Positions 57,842 to 64,000 of a DNA stretch of 64,000 bases are shown here, in pieces. The notes under the pieces are model-generated. The model worked only from the letters and a program-made list of their open reading frames with translations, made no database searches and was not told where the DNA came from. The stretch comes from Xanthomonas hortorum (lineage in GTDB: Bacteria; Pseudomonadota; Gammaproteobacteria; Xanthomonadales; Xanthomonadaceae), in NCBI RefSeq assembly GCF_024339125.1, contig NZ_CP101417.1:4289001-4353000 (forward strand), written 5' to 3'. Positions within the stretch are counted from its first letter, which is position 1. Every line of letters begins with the position of its first letter. The position numbers and the translations under genes were made by a program.

Positions 57842-57913
57842 CATTGCAGTTGCAAGCGCTATTTCAGTTGCAAGCGCCCCTGCTGTTTCGAGAGCTAATG
57901 CCATTCCAAGGGC
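57842..57913 (+). repeat. Degenerate 18-base tandem repeats before ccmC
   Basis: Four head-to-tail units of 18 bases (57842-57859, 57860-57877, 57878-57895, 57896-57913), each ending in -AGCGC, -GAGC or -GGGC. The first two share TTCAGTTGCAAGCGC-like sequence. They fill the ccmB-ccmC gap up to the ccmC start. Confidence 0.55.
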
Positions 57914-57925
57914 TACTGCCATCGT

Positions 57926-59315
<1,390 letters not shown>

Positions 59316-59489
59316 TGGCAGATGTCGGTATGACCGTGGCGTTGCTGCAAGATGGTGGCTGGCGCGAAAGCAGCCTGGCTGACAACGTCGCTGTAGCTGC
59401 GCAACGCTACGCCGACGCTGCATCAATGAGGCCTCGTCATTGCGCGCGCAATCGCTGCACCGCTTCATCGTCAAAAACGCGCCTGCCCA

Positions 59490-61427
59490 ATGCTGCCTGA
59501 GCTCGGCACCTTCCTGCTGATTCTGGCGTTGCTGGTGGCGTTGGTGCAGGCCGCGCTGCCGCTGGCCGGCGCGCAGCGCGGACGCAGTAGCTGGATGGCG
59601 GTCGCGCGGCCGGCAGCCCTGGTGCAGCTCGGCCTGATCGCCGCGGCATTCGCGCTGTTGACGCATGCCTTCCTGGTGCAGGACTTTTCGGTGCGCTACG
59701 TCGCTGAGAATTCCAACAGTTTGTTGCCGGTGATGTATCGCTACTCGGCAGTGTGGGGCGCGCACGAAGGCTCGCTGCTGCTGTGGACGCTGGTGCTGGC
59801 GCTGTGGACCGGCGCGGTGGCGATCTGGTCGCTGCAGCTGCCCGAACATGTCATCGCGCGCGTGCTCGGGGTGATGGCGCTGGTGAGCATTGGGTTCCTG
59901 GCGTTCTTGCTGTTCACCTCCAATCCGTTTGCGCGGTTGTTCCCGGTACCGCTGGAAGGCGCCGATCTCAACCCGCTGTTGCAGGATCCGGGCCTGATCA
60001 TCCATCCGCCGATGCTGTATTGCGGCTACGTCGGCTTTGCGGTGCCGTTCGCCTTCGCCATCGCCGCGCTGCTGGAAGGCCGGATGGATGCACGCTGGCT
60101 GCGCTGGACGCGGCCGTGGACCAATGTGGCCTGGGCGATGCTCACCGTCGGCATCGCGCTGGGCAGCTGGTGGGCGTATTACGAACTGGGCTGGGGCGGT
60201 TGGTGGTTCTGGGACCCGGTGGAAAACGCCAGTTTCATGCCGTGGCTGGTGGGCACTGCGTTGCTGCATTCGCAGGCGGTGACCGAAAAGCGCGGCAACT
60301 TCGCCAGCTGGACGTTATTGCTGGCGATCGCTGCATTTTCATTGTCGCTATTGGGTACGTTTTTGGTGCGCTCGGGCGTGCTGACCAGCGTGCATTCGTT
60401 TGCGGCCGATCCCTCGCGCGGGCTGTTTATTCTGGTGTTCCTGCTGGCAGTGGTGGGTGGTTCGCTGGTGCTGTATGCGATTCGCGCGCCGCGCTTGTCG
60501 CTGGTCGATGACCCGCGCCGCGCGTTCGCCGGCAGCTCGCGCGAAACCTTGTTGCTGTTGAATAACCTGCTGCTCACCTGCGCCTGCGCGATGGTGTTGC
60601 TGGGCACGCTGTATCCGCTGCTGGCCGACGCGCTTGGGCTGGGCAAGTTGTCGGTGGGCCCGCCCTACTTCGGCACGCTGTTTTTGGTGTTGATGGCGCC
60701 GCTGGTGGCGCTGCTGCCGTTCGGCCCATTGACCCGCTGGCAGCGCGAGCAGGCCTCGCGCCCGTTGGCGATGTTGGCGCCGTGGGCGGGCCTGGCGGTT
60801 GCCGCAGGCGTGCTGGCATGGTTCGTCGCCCCGCAGGGTCAGCTGAAAGCGGCGATCGGTGTGGCCGGCGCAGCCTGGGTCCTGTTCGGCACGTTGCGGT
60901 TCCTGTGGACGCGGCGCGCGGCCAAGGGACGGAAATTCACCGCCGAAATGCTTGGCATGGTGCTGGCGCATCTGGGCGTGGCGGTGTTCCTGGCCGGTGC
61001 GCTGCTGGTGGAATCGCTGAGCCTGCAGCGCGAGGTCGCGTTGGCGCCCGGTGAGCAGATGCAGATCGGCCGCTACGCGCTGCACTTCGATCACGTCGAA
61101 GAATTGCGCGGGCCCAATTACGTCTCCGATCGTGCCAACCTGCAGGTGTTCAAGGACGATGCGCCGGTGGGCCTGTTGTATGCGGAAAAACGCCGCTACG
61201 CCAGCGGCGGGCAGACCTTGACCGAGGCGGCGATCCGTCCCGGTCCGTTCGGCGATCTGTATGTCGCCCTTGGCGAACCGCTGGGCAATCAGGCCTGGGC
61301 GGTGCGCGTCCACCTCAAACCGTTCGTCCGCTGGATCTGGCTGGGAGCGCTGCTGATGGCGCTCGGTGGCCTGGTCACCGCGGCCGACCGGCGTTTTCGT
61401 CGTTCTCCGGAGATCCAAGATGGTTGA
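59490..61427 (+). CDS. ccmF: Haem lyase CcmF
   Basis: A 645-residue polytopic protein carrying the haem-handling WGGWWFWDPVENASFMPWLV motif near 235. Conserved His/Pro positions flank it (YSAVWGAHEGSLLLWTLVLA and IHPPMLYCGYVGFAVPFAFA). It ligates haem to apocytochrome c with CcmH. Length is normal. It overlaps ccmG by 8 bases. Confidence 0.97.
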   Translation: MLPELGTFLLILALLVALVQAALPLAGAQRGRSSWMAVARPAALVQLGLIAAAFALLTHAFLVQDFSVRYVAENSNSLLPVMYRYSAVWGAHEGSLLLWTLVLALWTGAVAIWSLQLPEHVIARVLGVMALVSIGFLAFLLFTSNPFARLFPVPLEGADLNPLLQDPGLIIHPPMLYCGYVGFAVPFAFAIAALLEGRMDARWLRWTRPWTNVAWAMLTVGIALGSWWAYYELGWGGWWFWDPVENASFMPWLVGTALLHSQAVTEKRGNFASWTLLLAIAAFSLSLLGTFLVRSGVLTSVHSFAADPSRGLFILVFLLAVVGGSLVLYAIRAPRLSLVDDPRRAFAGSSRETLLLLNNLLLTCACAMVLLGTLYPLLADALGLGKLSVGPPYFGTLFLVLMAPLVALLPFGPLTRWQREQASRPLAMLAPWAGLAVAAGVLAWFVAPQGQLKAAIGVAGAAWVLFGTLRFLWTRRAAKGRKFTAEMLGMVLAHLGVAVFLAGALLVESLSLQREVALAPGEQMQIGRYALHFDHVEELRGPNYVSDRANLQVFKDDAPVGLLYAEKRRYASGGQTLTEAAIRPGPFGDLYVALGEPLGNQAWAVRVHLKPFVRWIWLGALLMALGGLVTAADRRFRRSPEIQDG

Positions 61428-62022
61428 GTCACGTTCGCCCCGCCTACCCACTGCCGTACTCGTGGGTGCCATCGTGCTGCTGCTCGCACTTGCAGCGCTG
61501 CTGGTCTACGCGGTGGTGCGCTCCGGTCAGGACGATCGCGATGCCCTGCCCTCGGCACTGATCGGCAAGCCTGCGCCGGAGTTCGCGCTGCCATTGCTGC
61601 ACGACCCAAGCATCGTGGTGCACGCACGCGAGCTGCGTGGCGCCCCCTACATCATCAACGTGTGGGGCAGCTGGTGCCCGGCCTGCCGCGAAGAACACCC
61701 GGTGCTGAGCCGCTTTGCGCTGACCAAGCGCGTGCGCGTGATCGGCTACAACTGGAAGGACGAGCGCACCGATGCGCTGCGCTGGCTCGAACAACTGGGC
61801 AACCCGTATCTGCTGGTGGTCGCCGACAAAGACGGCCGTACCGCGATCGACTTCGGTATTGCGGCGGCACCGGAAACCTTCCTGGTCGACGGGCGCGGCG
61901 TGGTGCGCTGGAAATACAGCGGCATGCTCACCCAATCCATCATCGACACGCAACTGATTCCGGCGTTGAGCAAGATCGAGCGCTCGCCCAGCGCCGCACC
62001 GGATCTGCACACCAGCCGATGA
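61420..62022 (+). CDS. ccmG: Thiol:disulphide interchange protein CcmG/DsbE
   Basis: A 200-residue thioredoxin-fold protein with an N-terminal anchor and the redox motif WCPAC in GSWCPACREEHPVLSRF near residue 89. It contains VIGYNWKDERTDALRWL and a cis-Pro region FGIAAAPETFLVDGRG. It reduces the CcmH or apocytochrome disulphide. The ATG lies within the ccmF 3' end. Confidence 0.96.
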   Translation: MVESRSPRLPTAVLVGAIVLLLALAALLVYAVVRSGQDDRDALPSALIGKPAPEFALPLLHDPSIVVHARELRGAPYIINVWGSWCPACREEHPVLSRFALTKRVRVIGYNWKDERTDALRWLEQLGNPYLLVVADKDGRTAIDFGIAAAPETFLVDGRGVVRWKYSGMLTQSIIDTQLIPALSKIERSPSAAPDLHTSR

Positions 62023-62453
62023 TGCGCGCCTGGCTGCTGACGCTGCTGTTGTTGCCCTGGCTGGCCCTGGCACAGCCGGTCGGCGACCCGGCGCCGCTGC
62101 GCTATGCCTCTGCCGAAGAAGAAGCACGCTTCCACGCGTTGACTGCCGAATTGCGTTGCGTGCAATGCCAGAACCAGTCGCTGGCCGACTCCAATGCGCA
62201 AATTGCGCAGGACCTGCGCCGCGAAGTGTTGGCGTTGATGCACGAAGGCCGCAGCGATACGCAGATCCGCCAGTTTCTGGTCGCGCGCTATGGCGAGTTC
62301 GTGCTGTATCGCCCGCGTGTCGAATCGCGCACCTGGCTGCTGTGGTTCGGCCCGCTGCTGGTGTTGTTGCTGGGCGGTGGCGCGGTTGTGTTCGTGGTGC
62401 GCAGACGCAGCGTTGCTGCGCCCGCCCTGCCCGCCGATGAGCAGGAGTGGTGA
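62019..62453 (+). CDS. ccmH: Cytochrome c-type biogenesis protein CcmH
   Basis: A 144-residue protein with a signal sequence, the redox motif LRCVQCQNQSLADSNAQIA and a C-terminal membrane helix (LLWFGPLLVLLLGGGAVVFV). It keeps apocytochrome CxxCH thiols reduced. The ATG overlaps the ccmG stop (ATGA). Confidence 0.96.
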   Translation: MMRAWLLTLLLLPWLALAQPVGDPAPLRYASAEEEARFHALTAELRCVQCQNQSLADSNAQIAQDLRREVLALMHEGRSDTQIRQFLVARYGEFVLYRPRVESRTWLLWFGPLLVLLLGGGAVVFVVRRRSVAAPALPADEQEW

Positions 62454-63463
62454 TGGTCGGCTTCGTCATTGCAGTGGTGGTGCTGGCCTTGCTCGCGTTC
62501 GCCGTGGCGCTGCGGCCGCTGTGGCGCCAGACACGCGGGCTGGCTGCCAGCGTCGCGATGTTGTTGCTGGCCGCGAGCGCGGCCTTGTATTGGCTGGTCG
62601 GTACGCCGAGTGCGATTCAACAGCCGGCCAATCGGCCCGCCACACCACGCTCGTTGGACGAAGCCATTGTGCAACTGCGCGCGGCATTGGCAAGCAATCC
62701 CGATCAGGCCGAAGGCTGGGTGTTGCTGGGGCGCTCACTGTCCAGCCAGCAAAAATTCGCCGAAGCGCGTGACGCATTTGCGCGCGCGGTTGCGTTGCGC
62801 CCGGATGAGCCGGACGTGCTGGTGGCTGCCGCGCAATCGCGCATGCTCGCCGACGAAAGCGGGCGCCCGGATCCAGAGGCCATGCGCTTGCTCGAACACG
62901 CGTTGGCGGTGCAACCGGACCATCAACGCGCGCGCTGGTTTCTCGGTGTGGTGCAGCGCCAGGCCGGTCAACCGGCCAGGGCCAGCGAGACCTGGACGCC
63001 GTTGCTCGCTGTGGTCGATGCCAACACCCGCCCCGGCCTGCTCGAACAGATCAATGCCGCGCGCCAGGAAGCAAAGCTTGAGCTGATTCAGGCACCGGCT
63101 GCGCCTGCTGCTGCAGCCAGCGGCAAACGCATCCAGGTGCGCGTAACGCTGGATGCCGAGTTCGCCAAACGCGCCGGATTGCCCGGCAATACCAGCGTCT
63201 TCGTGATCGCACGCGCGGCAGACACCCCGATGCCGGTGGCGGTGGAAAAACACGCGCTCAGCGAATTGCCGTTGACCATCACCCTGGACGATGGCGACAG
63301 CCCGATGCCGACGCGCACGCTGTCGTCGCTGGACAAAGTGCAGGTGCTGGCACGGGTGTCGCGCAGCGGCAACGCAATGCGCCAGGCCGACGATGTGGAA
63401 AGCGCGCCAGTGATGGTGGCACTCCCGGCCGATGCTCCAGTGGAGTTGGTGATCGGGCGCTGA
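62453..63463 (+). CDS. ccmI: c-type cytochrome biogenesis TPR protein CcmI
   Basis: A 336-residue apocytochrome chaperone with two N-terminal helices and TPR repeats (e.g. LRAALASNPDQAEGWVLLGR, FARAVALRPDEPDVLVAAAQ). A C-terminal periplasmic domain follows (from about residue 225). The ATG at 62453 overlaps the ccmH stop by one base and has AGGAG 6 bases upstream. Confidence 0.95.
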   Translation: MVGFVIAVVVLALLAFAVALRPLWRQTRGLAASVAMLLLAASAALYWLVGTPSAIQQPANRPATPRSLDEAIVQLRAALASNPDQAEGWVLLGRSLSSQQKFAEARDAFARAVALRPDEPDVLVAAAQSRMLADESGRPDPEAMRLLEHALAVQPDHQRARWFLGVVQRQAGQPARASETWTPLLAVVDANTRPGLLEQINAARQEAKLELIQAPAAPAAAASGKRIQVRVTLDAEFAKRAGLPGNTSVFVIARAADTPMPVAVEKHALSELPLTITLDDGDSPMPTRTLSSLDKVQVLARVSRSGNAMRQADDVESAPVMVALPADAPVELVIGR

Positions 63464-63685
63464 TTGCTCGCCATGTTTCGTCGCGACGCTTGGGCCAATG
63501 GACGAAGAGCGGCCACAAAACGTAGCGCGCAGTCGTAAGGCCGATGTGGACGGCGCCGAGGAATCGGAGCGTCACTTATCACATGCCGCACCGAGTAACG
63601 GCTGCGCCATCGTTGTGTTAGCTGCTACCAACGTCATCTGGATGGTCCCAAGCCGCGTTGGTCGAGGGTGCGATGCCCTCGCCGC

Positions 63686-63768
63686 TCGCGGGACACGCCG
63701 TAAACCCGTCCATGAGGGCTAGGTAGCGGCATCCATGCCGCCACACGGTCCCGCAATCGGCAAGGACA
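63686..63768. repeat. Compound intergenic repeat, copy C (diverged)
   Basis: It shares CGCGGGACACGCCG, the inner hairpin GCGGCATCCATGCCGC and GGTCCCGC...GGCAAGG with copy A. The middle is diverged and the outer arm is shortened. Confidence 0.7.
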
Positions 63769-63921
63769 CCGCACCAGGAAGTTGGTCGGTAGCCAAGTAA
63801 AAAGCGGGTCATCTCGCGGGTTGCATTGGCTTGCGAGTACGGGCCGCAACTACAGAGATCCAGCGCATCAGAAGTACGTCATGCATTGCTTGCACCATGC
63901 ACACCGACCATATCGACTGGT

Positions 63922-64000
63922 CCTTGCCCGCCCACCCTCGCGGGACCTTACGCGGCATGGATGCCGCGTAAGAGCCTACACGGACGTACTTGCGGCGTGT
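63922..64000. repeat. Compound intergenic repeat, copy B (inverted, cut by window end)
   Basis: Begins CCTTGCCCGCCCACCCTCGC and continues through CCTTACGCGGCATGGATGCC to TTGCGGCGTGT, almost the reverse complement of copy A. One arm lies beyond the edge. The flank before 63922 also matches the flank of copy A. Confidence 0.8.

Larger units (their letters stand above)
63464..64000. other. Gene-free right end holding intergenic repeats
   Basis: A 537-base stretch after ccmI with no credible gene. It holds two copies of the compound repeat (63686-63768 and 63922-64000) and otherwise featureless sequence. The window ends inside the second copy. Confidence 0.6.

Noticed and set aside
59316-59489. 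Possible small gene between ccmE and ccmF
   Set aside because: The only frame overlaps the ends of both neighbours, has no ribosome site and no recognisable features.

Overview
The window reads as a contiguous piece of a GC-rich gammaproteobacterial chromosome, almost certainly Xanthomonas. Grounds: the guaB-guaA, cmk-rpsA-ihfB-lapA-lapB, scpA-scpB-rluB and complete ccmA-I neighbourhoods; a plant-type glutaminyl cyclotransferase; an Oar-like TonB receptor inside a carbohydrate-utilisation locus; and three families of intergenic palindromes typical of xanthomonads. No rRNA, tRNA, CRISPR array, transposase or prophage gene was seen.

Layout. 1-4869 (minus): an MFS exporter cut by the left edge, then a four-gene overlapping operon (AraC-type activator, isochorismatase-fold hydrolase, DoxX, amidohydrolase). 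5213-10946 (plus): a periplasmic-propeller histidine kinase and its NarL-type regulator, then a Cache-HAMP membrane protein with no output domain and a DUF4388-like cytosolic protein. 10947-14509: an accessory-looking stretch with a superfamily 1 helicase carrying a DUF2726-like C-terminus, lying against the 3' end of guaA. 14510-18636 (minus): guaA, guaB and folD. 18686-20983: a DUF1244 gene and a CPA2 K+/H+ antiporter. 21159-29462 (minus): cmk, rpsA, ihfB, lapA, lapB, a WecA/WbpL-type transferase, a WbpM-type dehydratase and galU, linking translation genes to LPS assembly and surface-sugar genes. 29636-34204 (plus): a zinc-ligand-poor L36, a small exported protein, aguA-aguB (agmatine to putrescine), a GNAT enzyme and a TraB-family protein.

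35319-47577 (minus) is the most interesting region. A LacI regulator and an Oar-like TonB receptor are followed by a six-gene operon: GH144-type lipoprotein (endo-beta-1,2-glucanase family), solute-binding lipoprotein, two ABC permeases, a 1055-residue secreted discoidin/(alpha/alpha)6-type protein of unassigned activity, and a secreted endonuclease/exonuclease/phosphatase-fold protein. Together these look like a scavenging system for beta-1,2-glucans, possibly the cyclic periplasmic glucans that xanthomonads and rhizobia make. LacI-type operators sit in front of both the regulator and the GH144 operon.

47799-63463: BolA and YciI small proteins; scpA-scpB-rluB with long low-complexity tails on ScpB and RluB; a secreted unknown protein; glutaminyl cyclotransferase; an omega-amidase plus methionine/glutamine aminotransferase pair; and the complete cytochrome c maturation operon ccmABCDEFGHI. 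The last 537 bases hold only repeats, and the window ends inside one of them. Assignments come from reading translated sequence and motifs; no database search was run.
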